From the NCBI RefSeq assembly GCF_958979055.1, contig NC_084886.1, positions 52,807,102-52,871,101 on the forward strand: DNA of 64,000 nt. The letters are read 5' to 3'. A program made the position numbers and the translations under genes. The notes beneath the pieces were generated by a model, which made no database searches, was not told the DNA's origin, and saw only the letters and a program-made list of their open reading frames with translations. Position 1 is the first letter of the stretch; the number at the start of each line of letters is the position of its first letter. This stretch comes from Alnus glutinosa (taxonomy: Eukaryota; Streptophyta; Magnoliopsida; Fagales; Betulaceae). This document shows positions 52,430-64,000 of this stretch, one piece after another.

Positions 52430-55400
52430 TGTGACGACCTTTTTTTTTTCTTTTTTTTTTTAAAAAAAAAATATATAAAACGAGTTATCGTAGTGGTACG
52501 ACTACATGTCGCTCAGCCAACATATGACACATGCCCATAACATGTACCAGATCGTCAGAGTTACATCTAGAAGCGGAATATAATAATCAATGTGCAGCGG
52601 AACACATATCATAAGTGAAAATATATCTAATACATTACAGTTAATTACAACAAGAGTCAATTACATGTCTAACTGGTTAAAGCTTATAAAACATATTACT
52701 ATAATTACATACCCAAAATATAGGCTCTGCAAATACATGTCCCATAGGACACGAGCCATAACAAAATACCCTAAAATGCGGACTACCCATGAGTTCGGCA
52801 TATGACTGTCGCGATATGTTCTAATCATAGCATCTCATACGCTAACCAAACTAATCGTCATCTACATCTGCGGTACCTGCAATCAAGAAACCATATCTAC
52901 ACGGTTATGGTGGTATCCACATCCACATAGGTGAAAGAATAAGTTCACCGCCTCAGTATACCTCATACTAAGACCTCAGTGATATAAAACTAACTGAGTT
53001 TTCATAAAGAACCAACCTTTCTTTTATTTTTAGTCACGTGAGCACTATATTAACTACAATTTACTAATAGCTAATGCAGCAAACACCGACTATTCAAAAA
53101 ACATTTAAAACATACTATATAGCTGTGAATATATGTAGAAGTTCCAGTCATCCCTCCTTGGAAGTTTCTACATATAGACTCCTTTATAATACTATTTTTC
53201 ATCGGTCGCTCAGACATACATGTACATGATCACTTCATCACAGATATCACGCATACACATAGGTCTTAAGCAAGAAACATGGCATCTTACTCTTCCATAC
53301 TAGGATAACATCTTTTAACAAAACACTCGCAACATCATCTCTAATCATATTTCAGCTTCGTGCCTTGAACGTCAGTAGATCATGAGAGCACTAGAGTTAA
53401 ACTCAATCATGCTAACAAGTCTTTCCTGATGAACAAGAACAGTTAACCTTCCTACTCATAGACATGCCATTACTCGCATCTGAGCAATCATGTATCCGTG
53501 TACTTTCAAGTTTAATGTATGACATCTTAACACATGCGACTATCCGATAGAAATATACATAAGTGCTTTTCATTTAAGACACTTATGCATACCAACACGT
53601 CTAGTAAAAGCTACTCATAACATAAAAATATCACTCATAGAACAATGCTATACATGATATGCATGAACTGGGGCTATTGATACTGCTGGTACTGATATGC
53701 CGCTGATTCTGTAATGCTGCTGATACTGATATGTTGCTGATCCTATTATGCTACTGATGCTGATATGCTGCTGATATACTGATACTGTTAGAGTATGTAT
53801 GCTCTATACTATATGCTCTATGCTTTGTGTTTGATCAGTATATTTTTCACTACTGTATCATGCTATAAAATCATGTTACTAAATCTAGTTTCCTTAAAAC
53901 TAAACAAATCCAACATTTCATCAAATACTTTGAAATCATTCAAAACATAGTTTCATAAGACATAAACAGTTTCAACATGACATGTTCTCAAACAATTTTG
54001 CATAATTTAAATCACAACCGCAAAACTTAACACTTTAAATCAATTCAATACTTTTCACTCATGTATCATTTCTTAAACATCATTGATATAGTTTAAACAT
54101 AATCGAAACTAATCAAATTATTTCAAAGCATATAATTCATAATATAGTCGGTTCGAATTCATAAAACAATATACATTTTACAAATCCATAATACATAAAA
54201 ATATAATTTCTTAGTGAGTAGAATACTCACATGGCTGTGCGGATATTATGCACTAGATTTCCTAGGCATCACCATGCAATGCATCACTGTAGAATAACAC
54301 ATTTCATCGTTTAGCACTTTAAACAACTTAACACGCAAATTAGCACTTGAATCGCTCAATGCTAACTGTTGGAAAACCCACAATATTTTTAAGGGTTTCC
54401 AAACATCTACCTATAAATCCTGGATACTAATTTAAACTCAAATAATACTAATTCCAAATTATTTCCACTAACCCAAAAATTATTTTCATTAACCTAGTCG
54501 CATAATTTACTGCCATATTTACATTAACATCAACCCTAAAATTACATTCACTAATCTTTTTACAATAATTACTAACTTATTAACACGATTTAACAATCTA
54601 TTTTTAAACACTACCCCAAGCATAATATCATTAACCCAATAGCATTTACTAAAGGTTAATCACATAAGAACTCAATTAAAATTAAATACTTAAAAGTTAG
54701 GGTTTGAGAAAACTTATCAAAAATTCACCAAACCAAAATCCGTTGTTTGGGTAATCTCAAGCAAGTTCAAAGTAACCTATTACTTAAAGAAAGCACTAAA
54801 TTAAACTCACATTTGCAAGATTTAACCAAAATCTCCAAAACATAAACTTAATGAAAATACCTCAAAATGTTCGGTCAAAACGTAAATCGGGCTTCAAGAA
54901 TTACGTTACCGAAGTCGGATCTAAGATTGGATGGCTGGATTTCAAGATATCACGGTTTTTAGGTGAAAAAACGTAAAGAAATGGAGATAAAAACCGAAGA
55001 GACAGAGAGAAATGAGCGTTCTGCCCACTTTAATTCGGACCCCGTCCGGACGGACATCACAAACCGTCCAGACACAAGCCATTTAAGCAAACTGTTCGGA
55101 CGGGCACTAACCACCGTTCGGACACGCGCTATTTAAGAAGGTGTGCGCCACATAGCAGGCCGTCCGGACAGACACTAACTACCGTTTGGACACGCCGTTT
55201 AAGTAGACGTGAGCCACTCACTGCAAGCCGTCCGGACGCATTAAAACAGGTGTTCGGACGCGCGACCATCAAAGGCCGTCCGAACGCACCAATTCACGTC
55301 TGGGCGCGCCAAATTTAATTCTTCATTTTTCTCATTTATTTGATTTCTAATTCATTTTCTCTTATTTTTATTTTATATAACTTATTTCTTTGGCCTATAA

Positions 55401-55432
55401 AATATTTTATGCACGTCCTATTGTATTTTCCA
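52430..55432 (-). mobile_element. LTR-type non-coding element (copy 3), 3.0 kb
   Basis: It begins TGTGACGACC and shares 'ggtacgactacatgtcgctcagcc' type sequence with copy 1, plus the common block at 52900-53020. The right border is placed at 55432 because the flanking PG5 intron ('aatcaatttgtaattaccgg') resumes shortly after. No matching target duplication is visible, so one end may be deleted. A minisatellite-like stretch of 'gctgatactgatatgctgct' units lies at 53690-53790. GC-rich 'cgtccggacg' palindromes repeat at 55030-55310. No coding sequence was found. Confidence 0.55.
55030..55310. repeat. Repeat array of CCGTCCGGACG-type palindromes
   Basis: Several imperfect copies of a unit containing 'ccgtccggacg', 'cactaacnaccgttcggacac' and 'atttaag' lie near one end of LTR-type copy 3. 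The palindromic cores could form small hairpins. Confidence 0.65.
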
Positions 55433-55486
55433 GTCGTCTAATCAATTTGTAATTACCGGTAAATTCAACATTTGTGAGATTTTTTA

Positions 55487-55518
55487 GGGTTAAATACCTC
55501 TTTGTCCTCTGTGATTTA

Positions 55519-55575
<57 letters not shown>

Positions 55576-55745
55576 ATTTTGGACCATGGGGTGGCTGAAA
55601 TTCGTCAGTTTTGGACAGAAAAATTTACGGAGGTACCATCTCCATCTTTTCGCATAGCACAGGTACCACGTATGAAAAAAAAATGAAACTGAATGGACAA
55701 AAAATTAAGTTTTCAAACCACAAGTGTGCATAAGATATTTAACCC
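55487..55745. mobile_element. Small Mutator-like MITE in PG5 exon 3
   Basis: The ends read GGGTTAAATACC and the inverted ATATTTAACCC, with imperfect 9-bp flanks GATTTTTTA and GGTTTTTGA. The interior has a long A-run (about 55509-55574). The motif 'ggtaccatctccatcttttc' is shared with the right arm of the larger element at 56454-58426. The host exon sequence resumes on both sides. Confidence 0.65.
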
Positions 55746-56453
55746 GGTTTTTGACCAAAAATAAGATTGTTGAACCGTTGACCATTTGCATCCTTTCTCC
55801 CATAAGAAGGCAATGCTGGAATTTTTGAGGCCATTCTCCCTAATTCTGTCCATTTCATCACGCATGTACATGGCAAGCGATATAGTATCAGAAACATAGA
55901 AGATCTTCAGCCTAAAAAATAATAATTTCTTTCATTCATCCAAAAAAAAAAAAAAATCATTTCAAGTATAATTAAAGTTAAGCATACAACGACCCAAGAA
56001 ACAAAACTAAAGTTAAGCGGGCTACAAAATGAAACTGAATAACGTACACCCACAATAGACAAAAGCTATGCTTACCTGAGACGCAAGAATGACAGGTTCC
56101 ATGTGAAGAAAAAGAGTAAATTAAGTGGCTTGCGAGATTAAAGCTCCTAGTTAACCATTTTTCGGGAGGTACAATAAGTTGTGCCCCACCATTCGATGCA
56201 TGCTTGCTGAGGCTATCAATTGTAGCCTTGATAGCTTTAGTGTTTGATATTTTTTCTATCGCCAACCACTCCAAATTCTGTCAAAACCGTTTTCCAATTG
56301 ATATAATAGCAAGTTCAGTTCTTAGGATTTGATTTAAACCCGGCCATATTAAGTCTTTAACTACACCATCATTCATTGATGAAGGCAGTTATGCTTACTA
56401 GAAAATGAGAGCTTTCATGACATCTTTGGATGAAATGGTATGGATATTTATAT

Positions 56454-58426
56454 TTAAGGTTAAATACCCTACACATCCATGTGGTTTGCAAATTTTATTT
56501 TTTGCTCATTGAGTATTAATTTTTATCATAAGTGGTACTTATGGTATAGGAAAAGATAAAATAGTATCTCCGTCCAATTTTTCTTCCAAAATTAACGTCC
56601 AGCCATGTCATCCTACATGTGTCGGCATATATGCGCGCGCGACACCTGTCCTTGTGCACACCTCAGACATTCTACGTGTTTATGTAATGCCACCTTTTAT
56701 TAATGAAAATCTACATAATCACATAATATTATTTCAAAAAGAGGAAAATTTAAAAACTGAACAAGTCGACTTCCCCCTCCCTTGTTTCCCCAAATGTCTG
56801 AAAACCTTGACCGTACCCCTAACCCTAACCAGCTTCTACCCGACGAATCTCCCCAAATCAAGGTTAGGAACTAAAGCAGATAAGGCCAACGCATATTTCT
56901 GTCGCATCTCACAGATCTTACACGAACGTTTCTCCCAAAATCTAGTTCACAATCGGACGAATAGCATCATCAAGTCGCCTATGAGATTCAGGAGGGAAAG
57001 ATGTTTCCCGTTCTACAGACATGGTGTGTTCTTAACCTATTAGTTTGTTTTTGAGTTAGGATTATTATTATTATTATTTATTTTATTTTATTTTATTTTA
57101 CTTTTGTATCAGGCTATTAAAAAAAAAAATCTTTTGTTTTGTTGTTTCGACATTTGAATCAAACGTAGTTATCAACTGGATCTTCTTCGGTGCGGCATGC
57201 TGAGATCGATGTCGTACATATGTTATTGCGATTTACCAGCACCATTAAAGACCTCCTAGACTGAGGAAAACCCTGGAAGAAGATTTTGCGGTTACGTCAC
57301 CTACAACTCAAGAGTAAGCAGTTCCAAGCAATTTCATGTATGTTTTTTTGTTGTTATGATTGAAGAACTTTTACAAGATAATTTGAGTGAGTTCTTACTG
57401 ACTTCCTATACTTCAACATACAAACAAAATCCGCATGCAAATTTTTCAAATGGCTGGACAAACTAACTTGTGCAAGGAAGGGACCATATGATATACGAAT
57501 TCAAATGGACCAGGATACCTAAAAATTTATAGTCTCTCAGTCAACTACATGCATCCAACTTTTTAAAAGTTAGAAGACCTAAAAATTTGAAGCCCAAACC
57601 CAATTCTTTACACATTGTTCCCAACAACCTTCAAACAAGAACATGACAGAAAATGCCAAAAGCCATAACCGTTAAAAACACACAAAACACAGTGCATTGG
57701 GGACTCTACCTAAAGTTTGGCACTTTATGCTTTACCCACAAAACCAAACTCATATATATATATATATAAATTACTTTGCCTAACAACCAACCCCAAGACA
57801 AAAGATGTATATAAGGCTTCTTGGGTCAGGTTCTTCTGCATATCACAAAGAAAGTTCACACAAAGCATTATGAAATATGACTTTCGGGTCTCAGAGATAC
57901 CTTGTGTCTTTTCCTGGTACTCTGTTGCAAGTGGGTTCCGAAAAGGTTGGCCGAGTGGGTTCCGGAAAAATCTAACTAGAAATCTACTTCTAAGCCTTCG
58001 ACAACAAATTCGGCCTAAATGTTGGAAGTAGCTTTGGGGGGAGACTGAACTAACTTTGAGGTACTAGGGCTAGAAATAATCGGAAGTTGGGAAAAATGGT
58101 ACTGTCAGCATCGAAAATATTTACTCCTCTTTTTTTTTTTTTTTGAAAATTCGCCATTTTAGTTTTCCTTTTAAGTGATGTGGCAGTGGAAAGGCTGACG
58201 TGCATGTTTTTCTCGCGCTAAGGTGTGCACGGGGACAGATGTCGCGCATGTACACCGACACCTGTAGGATGACATGGCTGGATGTTAGTTTTGGATGGAA
58301 AAATTGACGAAGGTACCATTTCCGTCTTTTCCCATACCTCAGGTACCATCTATGATAAAAATAAAAATTCAGAGAGCAAAAAATAAAGTTTACAAACCAC
58401 ATGGGGCAATTTTGTATTTAACCCTT
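56454..58426. mobile_element. Mutator-like element with long terminal inverted repeats, 1.97 kb
   Basis: The left arm (56454 to about 56665) and the right arm (about 58215 to 58426) are inverted copies of about 210 bp. Both carry 'ggttaaatac', 'catgtggttt', 'ttattttttgctc' and 'ccagccatgtcatcctaca' in matching order. A 10-bp duplication ATATTTATAT flanks it (56444-56453 and 58427-58436), close to the 9 bp typical of Mutator. The interior has a 129-codon plus frame (56654-57043) with no recognised domain, so it could be a Pack-MULE with a captured fragment or simply noncoding. Confidence 0.75.
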
Positions 58427-58552
58427 ATATTTATATCATCAATCTAAACCACTTTTCATTAGAAAGTAGGTTCATTTGATCCAATATTTTCAAAGAAGAA
58501 ACATATTCAATACATAAACTTCCAAATACATATACTCTCTCACACGAGGGCA

Positions 58553-61242
58553 CTAGGTAGTAGAACAAGTCTTCAACTGAATATCATCAATGGGCAGTTG
58601 ATCCTCTGGGAAGGGACAAACAACATCTTCTTTTACATGCAATAAACTGCACGGCTTAGGAGACACATTGCTCGTCACCCCTGCAATATTAGTACAGTTC
58701 CATTGCAAGTCCTTTGGCTTCTCAGTCAAAGTAATAGTAGCATTAGAAATGCATATTCCTGTAAAAGGATTATTAGCCATTCCATCAAGTCTTGCTGAAT
58801 AAGTAACATTCTCCGCCACCACGTCTCTATAATTAATTCCTTGAATCTCTGGAAGGGCATTTGGATCGAATCCAGCATCAGGGTGCTGATTGTAAGCGCC
58901 TGACATCCAGAAAACATATTTCATTGTCTTGAATGTCATTCTTCTCACGTAGATGTCCTTCACATAAGCTCCTCTTCCGATGGCAGTCTTGATTCTAACA
59001 CCTGACTGCGTATCAATGGCTGTGATGTCTTCAGCTCTAACATCTTGAATTCCACCAGACATTTCACTACCTAGAGCAATGGTAGCACTGTCAGGGGAAA
59101 TGCAAGTAAGTCTTCTGATGATTAGGTGTTTTGTGGGCATTCCATATTTGATTCCATATTGATCCCAACCACTTTTCACGGCGATGCAGTCATCTCCTGA
59201 GACTATGAAGCAGTCCTCAATACGAGTGTTTGTGCACGAATCTGAAAAACAAAGCAAAAAGAAAAAAGTAGTAAAACATAGGCTTAGATTGTATACTTTG
59301 CATTAAAGGAATGGGCATCCACGGAATCTGAATTAAATAATTATGATCATAGCAGTTAGTCAGAATAGCAAAAAAAACCTGGGTCTACCCCATCGGTGTT
59401 AGGAGAGTCAACTGGCGCAAGGATCGTCAGCCCTTGGATCAGTATATCACTGCAATCAAAGCCACAAAAAATATGAAAAGATCTAGGTGCTATGACGATC
59501 ATGCGTGCATTAAGGTAAACTTAACATATATAAGAGGAACATGCTCAAACCTGCTATAAACGGGATGAACAAACCACGATGGAGAGTTGATTAGTGTAAG
59601 ATTAGATATCTGGATTTGGTTAGAGTGCATAAGCTCAATCATGTACGGTCGGGTCACATTTAAGAATCCGTCACTGCGAAACTTTTTCCACCAAGTTGCA
59701 CCTTGGCCATCAATCGTTCCATTGTTGCCTAATGATACAGTGAAATGAGAACATGGTCAAACCAAAATGGTCATACTTACGTACATGTAATTCTGAAAAA
59801 TCAAGGGTTGAATCAATCTATAATTACCGGTGATTACGACGTCTGTGAGATGTGTACCAAAAATAAGACTGCTGAACCGTCCACCATATGCATCCCTTCC
59901 TCTCCCGTAAGAAGGCAGTGGAGGAACTTGAGGCCATTCTGACTCATCCTGTCCATTTTATCATGCATGTTTGTGGCAAGTGATAGTATTAGAAACATAT
60001 AATCAATGAAGAGCGGAGAACATGTTACACTGTGATGTGGGACAAAGACCCACTTTCTTGAATTTTATCATGCTTTGTCATGGGTATTTTTGTTATAATA
60101 AATACAATAATAGAAATTAAGAGTTTTATTTAATTTTATTATGTTTCCCAAACTAGACAAAAATTACATTTACCTGAGATGCAAGAATGACAGCTTTCTT
60201 TTCGAGAAAAAGAGTGAAATGGCTGCTAGTGAGATTAAAGCTCCCAGTTAACCATTTTCCCGGAGGTACAATGAGTTGCGCCCCGCCATCTGATGCATAC
60301 TTGCTGAGGCTATGAATTGCAGCCTTGAAAGCCTTGGTGTTTGATGTTTTTCCGTCGCCAACCGCTCCAAAATCCGTCAAAAGCGCGCTGTGCTTTCGAC
60401 AATTTATTGCCCGGTAATGCAAGGAAACCTTAGCTGTTCTGCATTCTGCGACTCGTAAACTTAGCATTCCCAATATGAGAATTGCTGAGATGGTATGAAC
60501 AACCTGTTTATCAAGGAAAATCCAGTTTTTGTGTCGACTTTATATTCCTTCTTATATGTCAATTACATAAGCAAAAGTTCAAAATAAATTTAGGAAGTTA
60601 GAAATTAATGTTTTACCCACCAGCTAGCAATCAAAGCTTTTATTTATATCTTGTAAAACAAATCACCCAATTTGTAATATTCTCCTTAAACTCTCATAAT
60701 TAGTTACAAATATCCCTCTCCAAACTACCTAACCTTTTTTTTATTGAACTCCCTTCGTTAAAGGTTTTTTTTTGTTAAATCCGACAAAAATGGACATTTT
60801 GGTCTATTCAAAAATACCCCGGCCCCCTGTATAAGTTAAAATATTCAAAAGCATAGCCAGGCCTTGGGTCACTCCAAACACATGGCTAGGCTATGGCTCA
60901 CTCCAGACCCACGGATACGTCAAGGGGCTTCTCCAAAGACAAGCAAAGTTTTTTTTTTTTTTTTTTTTTCCATCTAAGGGCATAATTATATTTTCAAAAA
61001 AATTTCACAGGGTCGATATGATGGACATTTTATGTCTGTCTAGGTCACGTGATGCGCGTGCTGCCTAGGTTAATGAAAAATTCTAACGGTAGGGATCGAC
61101 TAGGTGAAAATGATAGCTAGTTTGGGGAGAGACATTGCAAGTTTTGAAAGCTTAGGATGAAATTGCAAATTGAGTGGTAATACTTTGAGAGACATTCTGT
61201 TTTGTGAGTTTTAACCCATAATCGATCTAGCCCACAAAAAAC

Positions 61243-61275
<33 letters not shown>

Positions 61276-61387
61276 ATAAAAAAAAAAAAAAAAAAAGATA
61301 AAAAAGATAAAAAGATAAACATATGTAGAAACCAGAACCAAATTATATATTCATCACAAAAACTGAGCGTCGAAGGAAACCATACAT
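58553..61387 (-). CDS. PG6: GH28 polygalacturonase-like protein, about 472 aa, exon 1 uncertain
   Basis: Exons 2-6 are 60503-60174, 59948-59828, 59728-59551, 59449-59379 and 59241-58553, with clean GT-AG borders and consistent phases. They contain FGAVGDG, GTIDGQG, SPNTDG, GDDC, GSEMSGG and RIK. Exon 1 starts at 61387 (MYGFLRRSVF). The donor used by PG1-PG4 lies at 61339-61338 here, but a 4-base insertion relative to PG4 brings a TAA before it. An in-frame solution is an earlier GT donor (exon 61387-61358). Otherwise translation could begin inside exon 2 at MLSLRVAEC and lose the signal peptide. Intron 1 holds a MITE and long A-runs. Confidence 0.78.
60655..61185. mobile_element. MITE-like inverted-repeat insertion in PG6 intron 1
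   Basis: The left end ('atcacccaatttgtaatatt' onward) and the right end read inverted ('attaccactcaatttgcaat' onward) match over about 70-80 bases, both including 'ctctcc' plus 'ccaaact'. The paralogous introns lack it. I could not define a target duplication, so the superfamily is open. Confidence 0.5.
61233..61320. repeat. A-rich run in PG6 intron 1
   Basis: Long A-tracts broken by 'cat' and 'gat'. The T-rich minus-strand frame across it, rich in Phe, is an artefact. Confidence 0.85.
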
Positions 61388-61465
61388 GGGATGTTCTGAA
61401 AGTTAGACACGGCTCCATTGTCCGAGAAGAGATGATCATAAAAAACAGAACGAGGCCAGGGGAAT

Positions 61466-61472
61466 ATTTATA
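61466..61472 (-). promoter_or_regulatory. TATA box of PG6
   Basis: The minus strand reads CTATAAATATTCCCC, with the box about 80 bases upstream of the predicted start, in the same relative place as in PG1-PG3. The intergenic space to PG7 is only about 360 bp. Confidence 0.6.
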
Positions 61473-61750
61473 GGGACGCCATTTGTTGAAGCATATTCGC
61501 ATTCAAATCTTGGTGATAAGTATGGATATATAATTGACGCCAACTGTTCTCAATTCTGATTGTCCGTTGATAGAGAATTAGCTAATAATTACTTGGTTAA
61601 TTGATTAATTTGTTGAATGTTTCAAACATGATTGGTTGTAACAAAAAGGAAAATAGCAAAAAGAAAAATAGAACTTAATTGAGAAACTACCTTCATTTGG
61701 TCCATTTAACTTTTTCTAAACATAAAGTTTTCCAAAAATACATTACCGTC

Positions 61751-63656
61751 TTACACGAGGGCACTGGTACTAGCAGAACAAGTCTTCAACTGAATATCAT
61801 CAATGGGCAGCCGATCCTCGGGGAAGGGACAATCAACACCTTCTTTCTCCGGCAACAAACTACATGGCTGAGGAGTCACGTTGCTTGTCACCCCCGCAAT
61901 ATCAGTACAGTTCCATTGCAATTTCTTTGGCTTCGCAGTCAAAGTAATAGTAGCATTAGAAATGCATATTCCTGTAAAAGGATTGTCAGAGATTCCATCA
62001 AGTCTTGCTGAATAAGTAACATTCTCGGCCACCACGTCTCTATAATTAATTCCTTCAATCTTTGGAAGGGCATTTCGATCGAATCTAGTGTCAGGGTGCT
62101 GATTGTAAGCCCCTGACATCCAGAAAACATACTTCATTGTCTTGAATGTCATTCTTCTCACGTAGATGTCCTTCACATAAGCTCCTCTTCCGATGGCAGT
62201 CTTGATTCTAACACCTGATTGTGTATCAATGGCTGTGATGTCTTCGGCTCTAACATCTTGAATTCCACCAGACATTTCACTGCCTAGAGCAATGGTAGCA
62301 CTGTCGGGGGAAATGCAAGTAAGCCTTCTGATGACAAGCTGCTTTGTGGGCATTCCAAATTTGATTCCGTATTGATCCCAACCACTTTTCACGGCAATGC
62401 AGTCGTCTCCTGAGACTACGAAGCAATCTTCAATACGAGTGTTTGTGCACGAATCTGGAAAACAAAACATGGGTGATCAGATAGTGTCTTAAGAAAAATT
62501 CATTGGAAACAACATGATATGAATGAAAGGAAAATTTTAATCCATAATTTTTTAAGGGAAAATTATATATATATATACTTAATCCTCTTACACCAGTCTT
62601 TTGGAAATTATTATTTTTGATATTTAACTTGATCGAACTATGATCAGTTCATGACCAATACGTGCAAATTTTGCATTTGAAATGCTTAAATTGCCCTTCA
62701 ATCACATTTATCTTCTTCTTTTTCTTCTTCTTCTTCTTCTTTTCTTTTTTTTTTTTAAAAAAATAAAAAAATAAAATGATAATTCTGACATTTCAAGTCA
62801 CTCTTTGAAATCACTCTGATCAATTTACACTTTGAGAACAAAGCCACTTTTTGACTCTCTAGCTAGTTGTTATATTTCACCAACCCAAACACAAATTGAC
62901 CACAACCTTTTCTTTTGAATTGCTTTTAGATTCTTCGATTGCATTGAAAAAAGGTTGTACTTATATTAAAAATATATATATAATAAATTAAGTTGTTAAT
63001 TAGGTGGGTAGGTATTATTAAGAAGCCTAATAGCGTGTGGAAAAAGTCGGGAGTTAGTCCAATAATTAAGTGGAAACAAACCTGGGTCTATCCCATCAGT
63101 GTTAGGAGAGTCAACTGGTGCAAGGATCGTCAGTCCTTGGATTAGTACATTACTGCAATCAAAACCACAGAAATATGAGAAGAGGTGCTATGATCAAGTA
63201 CTGTGCATTAAGATAAACTTAATTAATATATAAAAGGAGGATATATGCATGCTCAAACCTGCTGTAAACCGGATGGACAAACCACGATGGAGAGTTGATT
63301 AGCGTAAGATTAGATATCTGGATTTGATCAGAGTACATGAGCTCGATCATGTATGGTCGGGTGACTTTCAACTCATTATTGTGAAACTTGTCCCACCAAA
63401 ATGCACCCTGGCCATCAATCGTGCCATTGTGACCTAATTATACATTCAAATTAATTTAGACATGGTCAACAAAATTGATCATATATATATATAATTATCA
63501 AAAATTAATGTGTAACTATCATAAATAATTACCAGTGATTACGACGTCTGTGAGATTTGTTCCAAATATGAGACTGCTGAACCGCCCACCAGCTGCATCC
63601 CTTCCCCTCCCGTAAGAAGGCAGTGCAGGAAGAAGAGGCCATTCTGACTCCATATC
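61751..63656 (-). CDS. PG7: GH28 polygalacturonase-like protein, partial, 5' exons beyond the window
   Basis: Exons present are 63656-63533, 63433-63259, 63152-63082 and 62454-61751, corresponding to exons 3-6 of the family. Phases are conserved although exons 3 and 4 differ by one codon each from PG6. Motifs seen are SYGRGRDAAGGRF, GTIDGQG, SPNTDG, GDDC, GSEMSGG and RIK. The C-terminus ends CSASTSALV. Intron 5 (62455-63081) is longer than in its relatives. Exons 1 and 2 are not found before the right edge, and 63657-64000 looks like intron. No lesion was seen. The role is inferred from GH28. Confidence 0.88.
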
Positions 63657-64000
63657 CTGGACCCATTTGATCATGCACGTATGTGACAAGTCAGAGCATC
63701 AGAAAAATAGAATCAAATAAGAGACGGAACCATGCATAATATTGTAACCAAAAAGATTGCACAACATTAATTATGATGGAATTTAATCAAGATTATGGCC
63801 TTGTTTGCCAAGCACCGGAACGAAACACAGTAGTGCTGACTATTGTTTATGTACTTTTTTTTTCTTTTTTCTTTTTTCACTTTTTCATATTTTCTAATAC
63901 CAATCAACATTAAAACATTTTTACTTTTTTCGCTTTTTATATCACATCAATAATTTTTTATTACTATTCAAATAAAAAAAATTCACTACAATACAAAATT

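Larger units (their letters stand above)
51608..56300 (-). pseudogene. PG5: GH28 relic, truncated at both ends, many lesions, two insertions
   Basis: Recognisable pieces are exon 6 (51871 to about 51608, its last two thirds lost), exon 5 (about 52009-52082), exon 4 (about 52170-52343), exon 3 (55453-55486 and 55746-55850) and exon 2 (about 56083-56300). Exon 1 is absent. The exon 5 acceptor AG is changed to TG, SPNTDG reads SHNIDG, and exon 4 has at least two stop codons (TAG in GTIDGQG, then TAA). Exon 2 is out of frame and exon 3 is interrupted. GDDC survives. Insertions are the LTR-type copy 3 in the exon 3-4 intron and a Mutator-like MITE in exon 3. Confidence 0.85.

Noticed and set aside
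56654-57043. 129-codon plus frame as a host gene
   Set aside because: It lies inside the Mutator-like element with no recognised domain; kept only as a possible captured fragment.
58121-58402. 93-codon minus frame ending in Lys-rich sequence
   Set aside because: It falls in the right arm of the Mutator-like inverted repeat.
61117-61502. Phe-rich minus frames in PG6 intron 1
   Set aside because: They cross a poly(A) run; only the exon 1 part (61387 downward) is meaningful.

Overview
This is a transposon-rich plant nuclear window, most likely from a eudicot; the sequence does not fix the species. Genes have many introns with GT-AG borders, and spacers are AT-rich with long A/T and TA runs. 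Plant CACTA, LTR-type, Copia, LINE, hAT, Mutator and Helitron material is all present. No bacterial operon, CRISPR array, rRNA or tRNA was recognised.

The host content is a head-to-tail cluster of seven glycoside hydrolase family 28 (polygalacturonase-like) genes, all on the minus strand. PG1 (17115-19221), PG2 (22544-24653) and PG3 (27977-30073) have complete six-exon models of 471-472 residues. PG4 (33274-49731) is split by two transposons inside exon 2. PG5 (51608-56300) is a heavily damaged relic. PG6 (58553-61387) is nearly intact but has a lesion in exon 1. PG7 (61751-63656) runs off the right edge and lacks exons 1 and 2. The family keeps the SPNTDG and GDDC acidic motifs and has GSEMSGG where classical enzymes have GHG. 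The likely role is hydrolysis of a pectic polysaccharide in the cell wall after secretion.

A 5,432-bp segment running from exon 6 of PG1 to exon 6 of PG2 is repeated almost perfectly from PG2 to PG3. PG2 is therefore a chimera: its 5' part matches PG1 and its 3' part matches PG3, as a recent unequal crossover would leave.

Layout: 1-70 start of an unidentified minus-strand gene; about 130-9082 Helitron-like AT-rich repeats with an LTR-type insertion at 4118-7427; 9083-17114 an old spacer filled by a TIR element, a LINE-like retroposon and an LTR-type element that itself carries a hAT element; 17115-33273 PG1 to PG3 and their spacers; 33274-49731 PG4 carrying a 10.2-kb CACTA element (two intact-looking genes) and a 4.1-kb LTR-type element; 49732-51607 Copia debris; 51608-56300 PG5 with two insertions; 56454-58426 a Mutator-like foldback element; 58553-63656 PG6 and PG7.

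The most unusual finding is a family of four non-coding 3.0-4.1-kb elements. Three have 5-bp target duplications, and all carry unrelated minisatellites. They look like very long solo LTRs or non-autonomous LTR elements.
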